The translations under genes were made by a program, and so were the position numbers. From Clostridiales bacterium (GTDB lineage: Bacteria; Bacillota; Clostridia; Oscillospirales; Butyricicoccaceae): a stretch of 18,489 nucleotides of DNA. The stretch is from positions 1-18,489 of the forward strand of contig JAHZFK010000038.1 of the NCBI GenBank assembly GCA_019421385.1, in the 5' to 3' direction. Below are positions 6,836 through 14,676 of the stretch, piece by piece (the stretch's first letter is position 1; the number at the start of each line of letters is the position of its first letter). The notes under the pieces are model-generated. The model was not told where the DNA came from, made no database searches, and saw only the letters and a list, made by a program, of their open reading frames with translations.

Positions 6836-7561
6836 TTAGGGCGAAACGATCTGATACGGACGCGCACCAAAAATCGCGGTGCCGATGCGAACCATGTTTG
6901 CACCGCACTCAATCGCCGTTTCAAAATCATTTGTCATTCCCATAGACAAATAATCCATATTTACATTATCGTATTTTTTCGTCAAAATGTCAACAAATAC
7001 TTGTTGCATTTCGTGAAAGTAGCTTGAATTTTTCGATATTTCATCTGCAATTGGCGGAATCGCCATTAAACCGCGGATATGCAGCGATTTTTGTTCACTT
7101 AATCTGGAAATCGCTTCATCCAGCTCTTCAATCATCAAACCACTCTTGGCTGCTTCCCTGCCGATATTTACCTCCAAAAGGATATCCTGACATATGCCTT
7201 GCTTGGCTGCCGCCTTGGCAATGGCTTCTCCCAAATGAACAGAGCCAACCGACTGGATCAAAGACACCTTGCCAATCAGATATTTTACCTTGTTGGTCTG
7301 AAGTGTGCCGATAAATTGCAGATCGGCACCATCATAGGCGTGCTGTTCATACTTTTCCAGTAATTCCTGTACGCGGTTTTCGCCGCATACCTTGATCCCG
7401 GCAGAAATAGCGGCACGCACCCGCTCTGCATCATTCATTTTTGATGCGGCAACCAGAATAATATCCTCTGGATTTTTCCCTGCGCGCTGTGCGGCCTTTG
7501 CGACACGCTCCTGCACTGCTTCAATGCGATTTTTCAGCTCTCTGTTTTCCTGCTCCGTCAT
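6836..7561 (-). CDS. ylmE: YggS/YlmE-type pyridoxal phosphate homeostasis protein
   Basis: This is a 241-residue single-domain TIM-barrel protein related to the N-terminal domain of alanine racemase. Lys41 in LVAASKMND is the expected PLP Schiff-base lysine. GENRVQELLEK, FIGTLQTNKVKYL, LLEVNIGREAAKSG, LSMGMTNDFETAI and a GTAIFGAR phosphate-binding stretch match the family (YggS in E. coli, YlmE in B. subtilis, PLPBP in humans). Members bind PLP and buffer its level and that of amino and keto acids; no enzyme activity is established. The start ATG at 7559-7561 overlaps the stop of the HlyD-like gene by 4 bases (ATGA). Its stop is 20 bases before the sepF start, with the sepF ribosome binding site in the gap. 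Confidence 0.95.
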   Translation of the reverse strand: MTEQENRELKNRIEAVQERVAKAAQRAGKNPEDIILVAASKMNDAERVRAAISAGIKVCGENRVQELLEKYEQHAYDGADLQFIGTLQTNKVKYLIGKVSLIQSVGSVHLGEAIAKAAAKQGICQDILLEVNIGREAAKSGLMIEELDEAISRLSEQKSLHIRGLMAIPPIADEISKNSSYFHEMQQVFVDILTKKYDNVNMDYLSMGMTNDFETAIECGANMVRIGTAIFGARPYQIVSP

Positions 7562-8835
7562 GTCTTCACCACCATATTGTTCTGCAAATTTTTACCACTC
7601 ACAATGATCTGATCTTGCTCTACCAGCATGTCCGAATTGGTTGCGCTTTGTTCAACCACGTAATAATCCTCAGCTTCATAAAGTTTATTGATGATTTTAA
7701 ACTTTTGGAAGCTGCCGCTGAGAATGAATACGCCGTCTTGTTTTTGGGTTTTGCCATCGCTGGTAGTCGTTTCCTGCACATAAACCGCTTCCTTAGGAAC
7801 TTTTAATCCGGTATAGGTTGAAATGATGATTTCAATCGGTTGTTGACGCATGGAAACCATTTCGCTGTTAAATTCCGTACCCGCTAAAACGATTAACGCT
7901 GTTTCGCTGGTGCGATCTTTTACAATGGAATAGACCGAAACAGGCGTCTCCAATGAAGCCTGTGTGAAGTTGACGCTCAGGCTTTGGCCAACGGAAAACC
8001 GGTCCGCATCTTCTTGCGAGATTTCTGCAACCAGATACCATGTGAATCCCTGAATCATCTTTCCCCATGCCTGCTCGCTGACAATGAGTTTTGTCTCAGT
8101 TAATTCATGGAAACGATCCACTGTGAGGTTCTCCAATTCATCGGGTTTAAGAATCTCTTCGTAGCCGTCTACCACTTCGGAAAAATAACCGGTTGCAGGT
8201 GCGGTCAACTGTGTTGTATGACCGGATAGCTGTGCATTTAGGCTGTCCCGCTCCGTGACCAACGCATCGCGCTCTGCTGTAATGGCTGCCGTATCTACGC
8301 TATCCGCTTCGCGACGCAGTGCCAGTGTGCGGAGGGATTGGGCAGAAGAGTTCAAAGCCGAGCCAGAGCCATTTTTGGTCTGCGCAGCCATCTGCTGCAT
8401 GGACAAAATAATCATTTGGTCCAGCTTGGAAGCATCGGAACCGTCTGTTGCAGACTGTAAGGCGGTATTGAGTAAGTCAATACGGTTTTCTAATGGGTCG
8501 AGCTGTTGGCTTAAAGCAAGGGCATCCGCATCGGAATAGACGATAGCGAGCGGCGCACTTTGCTGTACCCGTTCACCGCTGTACACGATGTGCTTTACAG
8601 ATTCACCTGTACTGCCGCTGACGGGAATTTCATCGCGGAAAAACCAGCCTTGCGCGGTGATACTGTCATTGACTGTAACCTGAACCGCAGGGGTGGTCTC
8701 AATGCCGACAGAAAAAGCGCTGATGATTTTCTGCCCTAGATATATAAGTATAACAACAGCAATCAACAGAAGAATTATTCTGCTGTTTATGCCGCTTCTT
8801 GCGTGCTTTTGTTTTTTGCCTGTTTGTTGCTGCAT
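7558..8835 (-). CDS. HlyD-like membrane-anchored adaptor protein
   Basis: The 425-residue protein has a basic N-terminus and one transmembrane segment (about 19-38), then an extracytoplasmic region. The two halves of a biotinyl/lipoyl-like barrel can be picked out: about 60-104 (GWFFRDEIPVSGSTGESV...SGERVQQSAPLAIV) and about 208-225 (TAPATGYFSEVVDG). They are separated by a helical stretch of about 100 residues, and a beta-rich C-terminal part follows (about 260-420). This is the layout of HlyD/membrane-fusion adaptors. No ABC transporter or other export gene is nearby. It sits between hfq and ylmE in a division cluster, so a wall or division role is possible but unproven. The ATG start has CGAGG about 7 bases upstream. 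Family confidence is good, function is open. Confidence 0.75.
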   Translation of the reverse strand: MQQQTGKKQKHARSGINSRIILLLIAVVILIYLGQKIISAFSVGIETTPAVQVTVNDSITAQGWFFRDEIPVSGSTGESVKHIVYSGERVQQSAPLAIVYSDADALALSQQLDPLENRIDLLNTALQSATDGSDASKLDQMIILSMQQMAAQTKNGSGSALNSSAQSLRTLALRREADSVDTAAITAERDALVTERDSLNAQLSGHTTQLTAPATGYFSEVVDGYEEILKPDELENLTVDRFHELTETKLIVSEQAWGKMIQGFTWYLVAEISQEDADRFSVGQSLSVNFTQASLETPVSVYSIVKDRTSETALIVLAGTEFNSEMVSMRQQPIEIIISTYTGLKVPKEAVYVQETTTSDGKTQKQDGVFILSGSFQKFKIINKLYEAEDYYVVEQSATNSDMLVEQDQIIVSGKNLQNNMVVKT

Positions 8836-8853
8836 AAGGAACCTCGTATCTTA

Positions 8854-9099
8854 TCATTCCGCTGCACGCTCCTCTCTGGGTGCATGCAGATCAACACGAA
8901 TCTGTGGGATCAGGGTGGAAATAGCATGTTTATAGATCATTTGCTGTTTTCCGTCGCTATCCAATATCACAACAAAGTTATCATATCCACGGATGGTTCC
9001 GCGCATCTGAAATCCATTTGTCAAAAAAACAGTGGTATTGATTCCTTGCTGGCGCAATGCGCACAGCATTCGGTCCTGCAAATTCATTTCGTTTCGCAC
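8854..9099 (-). CDS. hfq: RNA chaperone Hfq
   Basis: The 81-residue Sm-like protein forms a hexameric ring that binds small RNAs and mRNAs. The Sm1 region contains NLQD (Gln8 of the proximal face) and NGFQMRGTIRGYDNFVVIL; Sm2 carries MIYKHAISTLIP with the family-defining YKHA (56-59). The C-terminal tail is short, as in Gram-positive Hfq. The start is GTG at 9097-9099, because GGAGG lies 7 bases upstream of it; the ATG four codons later would be 19 bases away. It lies directly after miaA, repeating the mutL-miaA-hfq order known from enterobacteria, and 18 bases before the HlyD-like gene. Confidence 0.96.
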   Translation of the reverse strand: MRNEMNLQDRMLCALRQQGINTTVFLTNGFQMRGTIRGYDNFVVILDSDGKQQMIYKHAISTLIPQIRVDLHAPREERAAE

Positions 9100-9106
9100 A
9101 ATGATT

Positions 9107-9111
9107 CCTCC
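9107..9111 (-). promoter_or_regulatory. ribosome binding site that decides the hfq start
   Basis: GGAGG lies 7 bases upstream of GTG (9097-9099) and 19 bases upstream of the in-frame ATG (9085-9087), which selects the GTG as the hfq start. Confidence 0.8.
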
Positions 9112-9132
9112 AATATTTTACAATTTATGGTA

Positions 9133-10074
9133 TCATTGTACACTTTGGTTTCGTAGATATTCTGTCGCTTCCTGTAAAACGTATGAGAAGTCCTCAGCTC
9201 TATTATAATAAATCCAATGGATGCTGTCATCCCTTTTTAACCATGTTAACTGCCTTTTTGCATAATTTCGACTGCGTTGTTTGAGCAATTCCACACAAGA
9301 ATGCAGAGAATCCTTGCCTTGTAAGAAGCCTAACAGTTCTTTATAGCCGATCGCCTGCGCGGCGGTTCCGGTGAGTTCTCCTTTTGAAAGTAGGCGCTGC
9401 GTTTCCTTCAGCAAACCGTCAGACAGCATTTGATCGACACGTCGGTCAATGCGGGCATACAGTGTTTGGCGGTCTGCCGGGCATACACCGATTTTTACGG
9501 CGGTGTATTTGGGTGCCTCGCGTTTGTGTTGGCGGTTAAACTCCCCTATCGTCATGCCGGTTTGCTCATATACCTCCAAAGCACGAATGACACGCTTGAG
9601 ATTATTGGGATGCAGCCGCTGTGCGCTTTCCGGGTCGACCATTGTCAGGCGTTCATGCACGGCCAGATTGCCTTGGGTTTCTGCCATGTGCTGATATTTG
9701 CTCCGTACGGTCAAATCTGTTTCATCACCGGAAAACGTACTGCATTCGATCAACGCGTCCATGTATAGACCGGTTCCACCGACCACAATTGGCGTCATGC
9801 CACGGGATAGAATGTCCTGTGCAGCGGCATCCGCCAATTCAACATATCGCGCAACAGAAAACGGTTCGTTTGGATCGCAGATATCCAGCAGATGATGAGG
9901 AATCCCCTGCCGTTCTTCCATGGTTGGCTTTGCGGTGCCGATATCCATACCGCGATAGATCTGCATGGAATCTGCTGAGATAATTTCCGTATGCAATTGT
10001 TTTGCTAATGCGACCGATAGAGCGGTTTTTCCGCTTGCAGTCGGACCGCAAATGCAGATCAAACGGTTTTGCAT
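9133..10074 (-). CDS. miaA: tRNA dimethylallyltransferase
   Basis: The 313-residue enzyme transfers the dimethylallyl group of DMAPP to N6 of A37 in tRNAs reading UNN codons, giving i6A. The P-loop GPTASGKT (10-17), DSMQIYRGMDIGTAKPT (35-51), a PHHLLDI segment and VGGTGLYMDAL (98-108) are diagnostic. The length is normal for the family. The frame is open to 10122, but ATG at 10072-10074 is chosen: AGGAG (10081-10085) lies 6 bases upstream and the P-loop then falls at the usual distance. The mutL frame runs on through the first 236 bases of this gene in another frame, so ribosomes leaving mutL may cross the miaA start. MiaB, encoded upstream in the same array, uses the MiaA product as substrate. 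Confidence 0.97.
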   Translation of the reverse strand: MQNRLICICGPTASGKTALSVALAKQLHTEIISADSMQIYRGMDIGTAKPTMEERQGIPHHLLDICDPNEPFSVARYVELADAAAQDILSRGMTPIVVGGTGLYMDALIECSTFSGDETDLTVRSKYQHMAETQGNLAVHERLTMVDPESAQRLHPNNLKRVIRALEVYEQTGMTIGEFNRQHKREAPKYTAVKIGVCPADRQTLYARIDRRVDQMLSDGLLKETQRLLSKGELTGTAAQAIGYKELLGFLQGKDSLHSCVELLKQRSRNYAKRQLTWLKRDDSIHWIYYNRAEDFSYVLQEATEYLRNQSVQ

Positions 10075-12034
10075 TTTGAACTCCTGATTGATTGACGCGC
10101 TTAAACATTTTATCCAATTCATATTTGGTCAGCCGGACGGTTGTCGGCCTGCCGTGCGGGCAGGACTGCACATCTTGATCGGCTAATACACGGTCACATA
10201 AATCCTGTAATTCTGCTCTAGACGAAGCCTTCCCTGCTTTGATTGCCGCTTTGCACGCAACAGTATGAATTAGGTCATCCAATCGGTCTGGAACCGCTGT
10301 ACGGCTGTTCATCAGCTTTTCTGCTAACTCACCAATTACGGCAGGAATATCCGCGCTATCCAGATACGCCGGTACGCTGCGCACAGCAAAGCTGTTTTCG
10401 CCAAAGCCGTCGATGGCAAAACCAGATTGCCGAATTTCTTCCAGACCAGATTGCACGGCAGATGCTTCTTCACCGGTTAACTCTACGATAACAGGCGTTA
10501 GCAGCTCCTGCTGTGGGATTTCGGTTTCCTGCCGAAGTTTATTGAACAACAATCGCTCATGTGCGGCGTGCTTATCAATCAGGATCAAACCCTCTCGATC
10601 TTCTGCAATTAGATAGGTCTGAAAACATTCTCCGATCACGCGCGCGCCGCTGTCAAGCGGCTCTAGGCTTTGCGTAGCACATGGCTGTGCGCTGGCATCA
10701 CTTTGCTGGGCGACAGCTTTGGATGGTTCCTGCACGATCGGGGATGGCTTGTGTTCAGCCAGCGGCTCATCTGTGTGGTGATGAAATACCACATTGCTGC
10801 GATCCTCCTGTATGATGCGTGGCGCTGCGGCGTAGGTACCCGATAAAGTTGGCTTTTTCGCACGGGGCGGTACCTCAACCAGAAAATCTTCCAGTTCGGG
10901 TGCATCCAGCGTTTTGGCGGTTGACGAAACGGATGTTGCAGGTTTGGAGACAGCAAAACGCTGCTGCGTATAAACCAGCGTGCTTTCTTTCGGTTTTTCC
11001 TCGACGTTTTTTTTCTCCTGATGCGTTAAATGCGGCATATTATCATTGGCCGCAATTGCATTCTTACAGGCGGCATAAACTGCTTCAAACACAGGCTTCT
11101 CCTGTGAAAATTTAACTTCGGTTTTTGCCGGGTGCACGTTGACATCCACTGCGGCAAGCGGCAGTTCGAGAAATACTGCGCCGGATGGGTATTTACCGGT
11201 AATCATTGCATTGCGGTATGCCTCTTCAAGCGCTGCCTGCATCAGTCGGCTTTTGACATATCGCCCATTGACAAAAAAGTGCTGCATCGAACGATTGGGG
11301 CGCCCAGCATGCGGTTTGACAATGTATCCATAAGCTGTCATACCATTGCGCTCACAACGTGGCACCTCGATCATATTTTCGGTCATTTCTTTGCCAAATA
11401 CAGCAAATACCGGTGCCATCAGTTTTCCCTTGCCATCAGTAGAGAACACCTGTTTGCCGTCACGAATCAGGCAGAAAGCAATTTCCGGATGGGATAATGC
11501 GGCATGTTGCACAACGCTGAGGATGTAACCCGCTTCGGTAAAGTCTTTTTTCAGAAATTTCATGCGGGCGGGCGTGTTATAAAACAAATCGCGCACCACA
11601 ATCGTGGTACCCTCCGGACAGCCAGCTTCCTCCTGTGTTTGAATTTCGCCAGCTTCCAGATGTAAATGCAGACCTGCAATTGCGCCTTTTTGCCGTGTAA
11701 ACAAATCAATGCGGGTCACCGAGGAAATGGCAGCCAGCGCCTCACCGCGGAAGCCCAGCGTGCCGATAGCGGTCAAATCTGCCTCAGTGCGGAGCTTGCT
11801 GGTTGCATGACGACGAAAAGCGATCGGTGCATCCTCCGCCGACATACCGCACCCATTGTCTGCAATGCGCAGATAGCTGATCCCACCGTTTTCTATCTCG
11901 ACCGTGATACGGGTAGAGCCTGCATCAATGGCGTTTTCTATCAGCTCTTTTGCCACAGAAGCGGGTCGTTCAACAACCTCGCCTGCCGCAATCAAATCGG
12001 CCAGATGCGGGGATAATTCGTGAATGATTGCCAT
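9839..12034 (-). CDS. mutL: DNA mismatch repair protein MutL with anomalous C-terminal extension
   Basis: MutL couples mismatch recognition by MutS to strand incision. The N-terminal GHKL ATPase is intact: Glu30 in KELIENAIDAG, DNGCGM (59-64) and GFRGEAL (94-100). A variable linker (about 335-450) leads to an endonuclease-type C-terminal domain with DKHAAHER (487-494), ACKAAIKAG and CPHGRPT (625-631), expected in bacteria without MutH. Family homology ends at KYELDKMFKRV near residue 647. The frame then continues for 82 residues (650-731) rich in Ser, Arg and Cys, overlapping miaA by 236 bases out of frame. Codon 650 is TCA, one base from TGA or TAA, just where a stop would abut the miaA AGGAG. 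Stop-codon loss or a sequence error is likely; the ancestral gene would be about 10085-12034. The ATG start has AAAGGA 6 bases upstream. Confidence 0.93.
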   Translation of the reverse strand: MAIIHELSPHLADLIAAGEVVERPASVAKELIENAIDAGSTRITVEIENGGISYLRIADNGCGMSAEDAPIAFRRHATSKLRTEADLTAIGTLGFRGEALAAISSVTRIDLFTRQKGAIAGLHLHLEAGEIQTQEEAGCPEGTTIVVRDLFYNTPARMKFLKKDFTEAGYILSVVQHAALSHPEIAFCLIRDGKQVFSTDGKGKLMAPVFAVFGKEMTENMIEVPRCERNGMTAYGYIVKPHAGRPNRSMQHFFVNGRYVKSRLMQAALEEAYRNAMITGKYPSGAVFLELPLAAVDVNVHPAKTEVKFSQEKPVFEAVYAACKNAIAANDNMPHLTHQEKKNVEEKPKESTLVYTQQRFAVSKPATSVSSTAKTLDAPELEDFLVEVPPRAKKPTLSGTYAAAPRIIQEDRSNVVFHHHTDEPLAEHKPSPIVQEPSKAVAQQSDASAQPCATQSLEPLDSGARVIGECFQTYLIAEDREGLILIDKHAAHERLLFNKLRQETEIPQQELLTPVIVELTGEEASAVQSGLEEIRQSGFAIDGFGENSFAVRSVPAYLDSADIPAVIGELAEKLMNSRTAVPDRLDDLIHTVACKAAIKAGKASSRAELQDLCDRVLADQDVQSCPHGRPTTVRLTKYELDKMFKRVNQSGVQNAKPFDLHLRSDCKRKNRSIGRISKTIAYGNYLSRFHADLSRYGYRHRKANHGRTAGDSSSSAGYLRSKRTVFCCAIC

Positions 12035-12072
12035 GTTGGGTCCTTTCCGTATTGGATTCGATTCTTGCTGCC

Positions 12073-14661
12073 TTACAGGAGTTTCTTTAATTCATAAAGC
12101 GCATTGAGAGCCTCAATTGGTGTCATGGTGTCTACTTGCAGCGCACGCAGCCGCTGTGCGACCGCGCTATCGGTCAGTGCTTCCATCGTGACCTGCGGGC
12201 CTTCGTCCTCAACTACTTCATGTAATTCAGGTTTTGGCATGGTCGATTCCAGATCTGCCAGCACGGCTTTCGCTCGTTTGATGACTGCATTGGGAATGCC
12301 CGCCAGCTTGGCAACTTCAATACCGTAACTGTCGTCCGCTCCACCGCGTACGATCTTGCGCAGGAATGTAATATCATCCCCGCGTTTTTTCACCGCGATG
12401 TTATAGTTCTTCACGCCCTTGACCATATCCTCCAGCACAGTAAGCTCATGATAATGGGTGGCAAATAGTGCCCGCGCACCCACCTTGCGCTTGTCGGCAA
12501 CGTATTCGATCACAGCGCGGGCAATTGACATACCATCATAAGTGGAAGTGCCGCGACCGATCTCATCCAGAATCAACAGGCTGGATTTGGTTGCATGCTT
12601 GAGAATATCAGCAACCTCGCTCATTTCCACCATAAAGGTAGACTGGCCGCTTGCCAGATCATCGGACGCACCCACGCGGGTAAACACGCGGTCAGCCACG
12701 CCGATATGTGCAGAGGATGCAGGAACAAATGAGCCAATCTGCGCCATAATAGTGATGAGCGCCACTTGCCGCATGTAAGTCGATTTACCCGCCATATTCG
12801 GTCCGGTGATGATTGATACGCGGTTTTCCCCACCGTCCAATACCGTGTCGTTCGGGATAAACAGGCTGTCTGCCAGCATTTTTTCTACCACCGGATGGCG
12901 GCCGTCGTGAATCTCGATGCGGTCGGAGAAATCTACGATTGGGCAGACATAGTTATTGTCACAAGCCACTTCCGCCAGCGCGCAAAGCACATCAAGTGCG
13001 GCAACAGCCTGTGCGGTTTTCTGTACGCGGTGCACCTGTTCGGCAATCTGATCCCGTACCGAAACGAACACATCATATTCCAGAGAGGTCAAGCGCTCCT
13101 GCGCTCCCAATACGGTGCTTTCTAGTTGCTTGAGCTCCTCTGTGATGTAACGCTCTCCATTAGCAAGCGTCTGCTTGCGGATATAGTAATCCGGGACTGC
13201 ATCAATATTGGATTTGCTAACCTCGATATAGTATCCGAATACACGGTTATAACCGATTTTCAGCTTGCTGATCCCAGTCTTTTCCCGTTCGGTCTGCTCA
13301 ATGGCGGCGATTTTCCCTTTTCCGCCGGATGCCAGATCGCGCAGATAGTCAATTTCCTCATTGTAACCCGATCGAATGAGTCCGCCTTCACGGAGCAGGA
13401 TGGGCGGTTCCTCCACGATTGCCAGCTCAACCAGTGCATGAATATCCTCCAGCAGATCCATGTTAGAGGTAATTTCACGCAGCATGGGCTGCGGAAACTG
13501 CGCCGCCTGCTCTCGAATCTCCGGAAGACATGCAATGGCGGAAGAAAGCGCACGCAGATCTCGACAGTTGGCTGTGCCATATGTGATACGCCCGATCAGA
13601 CGCTCGATATCAAATATCTTTTTCAGCGCATCTGACAAAGTGGATCGGGCTATGACATCATCGCACAACGCTCCAACTGCCTGTTGGCGGCGTACGATAT
13701 GCAGCGGATTGTATAGCGGCTTTTCCAGCCACTGGCGGATCAGGCGCGAGCCCATCGCTGTTTTAGTGTGATCCAACACCCAAAGGAGTGTACCCTTTTT
13801 CTCCTTGGTGCGCATGGTTTCACACAATTCCAGATTGCGGCGCGCAATCAAATCCAGTTCCATGTATTGGCCTTGATGATAAACCTGCAATTGGTTCAGC
13901 GCAGCGAGACTTGCCTGCTGTGTCTGTTCCAGATAGGCAAGCAGACCGCCCAGACATTGAATGGTTTGGGGCAAATCCGTGAGTCCGGCAGCATCGAAGT
14001 CTTCTACATGAAAATGGGAGCGAATATGCTCTGCCGCCTTTTGCATTTCGAAGCTATCTTCCGGCATTGGCTCGACCAGAGCTTCTAGGCGCTCTTTCAG
14101 AAAGTGGAGAAAGGTATCAGCGGATGCAGCAGCGCCGCCGACCAGCACCTCTCTCGGCCCAAATCGGCCAAATTCGCTGGCGATATCCTGCCAGCTATCC
14201 GAACCGGTCGCCCAAATCTCGCCGGTGGTGATATCGGCAAAACATACGCCGATTCCACCCTGCTCTGCGTAAACGCAGCCAAGAAAATTGTTGCGCTCCT
14301 CTTCCAGCATAGAGGCTTCCACAACCGTTCCGGGTGTGACGCGGCGAACAATTTCACGCTTGACCAGTCCCTTGGCAAGCTTGGGGTCCTCCACCTGCTC
14401 GCAGATGGCAATTTTATAGCCTTTGCGCACCAGTTTTGCAATATAACCTTCGGCGCTGTGATATGGAACGCCGCACATGGGCGCCCGCTCCTCTTGCCCG
14501 CAGTCGCGGCCGGTCAGCGTCAGTTCAAGCTCGCGGGAAACCAGCTTGGCATCATCAAAAAACATTTCGTAGAAATCGCCCAAACGATAAAACAGAATAT
14601 AATCCTTGTTTTTGTTCTTGATTTCAAAATACTGTTTCATCATGGGCGTAAGTTCTGCCAT
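12073..14661 (-). CDS. mutS: DNA mismatch repair protein MutS
   Basis: The 862-residue mismatch sensor forms dimers that bind mispairs and recruit MutL with ATP. The N-terminal mismatch-binding motif is GDFYEMF, with Phe30 and Glu32 as the stacking and hydrogen-bonding pair. The ABC-type ATPase has Walker A GPNMAGKST (620-628), a signature region, Walker B LLILDEIGRGTSTYD (Asp699, Glu700) and the ATHYHEL switch histidine. The C-terminal tail ends near a helix-turn-helix dimer region. The length is normal for MutS1. Its start lies 15 bases after the miaB stop, with AGAGGT about 8 bases upstream that partly follows the TAG of miaB. mutL follows after 38 bases. Nothing odd is seen. Confidence 0.98.
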   Translation of the reverse strand: MAELTPMMKQYFEIKNKNKDYILFYRLGDFYEMFFDDAKLVSRELELTLTGRDCGQEERAPMCGVPYHSAEGYIAKLVRKGYKIAICEQVEDPKLAKGLVKREIVRRVTPGTVVEASMLEEERNNFLGCVYAEQGGIGVCFADITTGEIWATGSDSWQDIASEFGRFGPREVLVGGAAASADTFLHFLKERLEALVEPMPEDSFEMQKAAEHIRSHFHVEDFDAAGLTDLPQTIQCLGGLLAYLEQTQQASLAALNQLQVYHQGQYMELDLIARRNLELCETMRTKEKKGTLLWVLDHTKTAMGSRLIRQWLEKPLYNPLHIVRRQQAVGALCDDVIARSTLSDALKKIFDIERLIGRITYGTANCRDLRALSSAIACLPEIREQAAQFPQPMLREITSNMDLLEDIHALVELAIVEEPPILLREGGLIRSGYNEEIDYLRDLASGGKGKIAAIEQTEREKTGISKLKIGYNRVFGYYIEVSKSNIDAVPDYYIRKQTLANGERYITEELKQLESTVLGAQERLTSLEYDVFVSVRDQIAEQVHRVQKTAQAVAALDVLCALAEVACDNNYVCPIVDFSDRIEIHDGRHPVVEKMLADSLFIPNDTVLDGGENRVSIITGPNMAGKSTYMRQVALITIMAQIGSFVPASSAHIGVADRVFTRVGASDDLASGQSTFMVEMSEVADILKHATKSSLLILDEIGRGTSTYDGMSIARAVIEYVADKRKVGARALFATHYHELTVLEDMVKGVKNYNIAVKKRGDDITFLRKIVRGGADDSYGIEVAKLAGIPNAVIKRAKAVLADLESTMPKPELHEVVEDEGPQVTMEALTDSAVAQRLRALQVDTMTPIEALNALYELKKLL

Positions 14662-14676
14662 TTTTCCGACCTCTTT

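Noticed and set aside
9128..9141. GTATCAT near the hfq leader resembling the half-site of the dyads at 69-117
   Set aside because: Only a single half-site is present, without the symmetric arm, and it lies at the miaA 3' end; a chance match is more likely.
9100..9150. Possible promoter for hfq (TACAAT or TAAAAT as -10)
   Set aside because: Neither has an acceptable -35 at 16-18 bases, so nothing beyond an AT-rich stretch can be supported.
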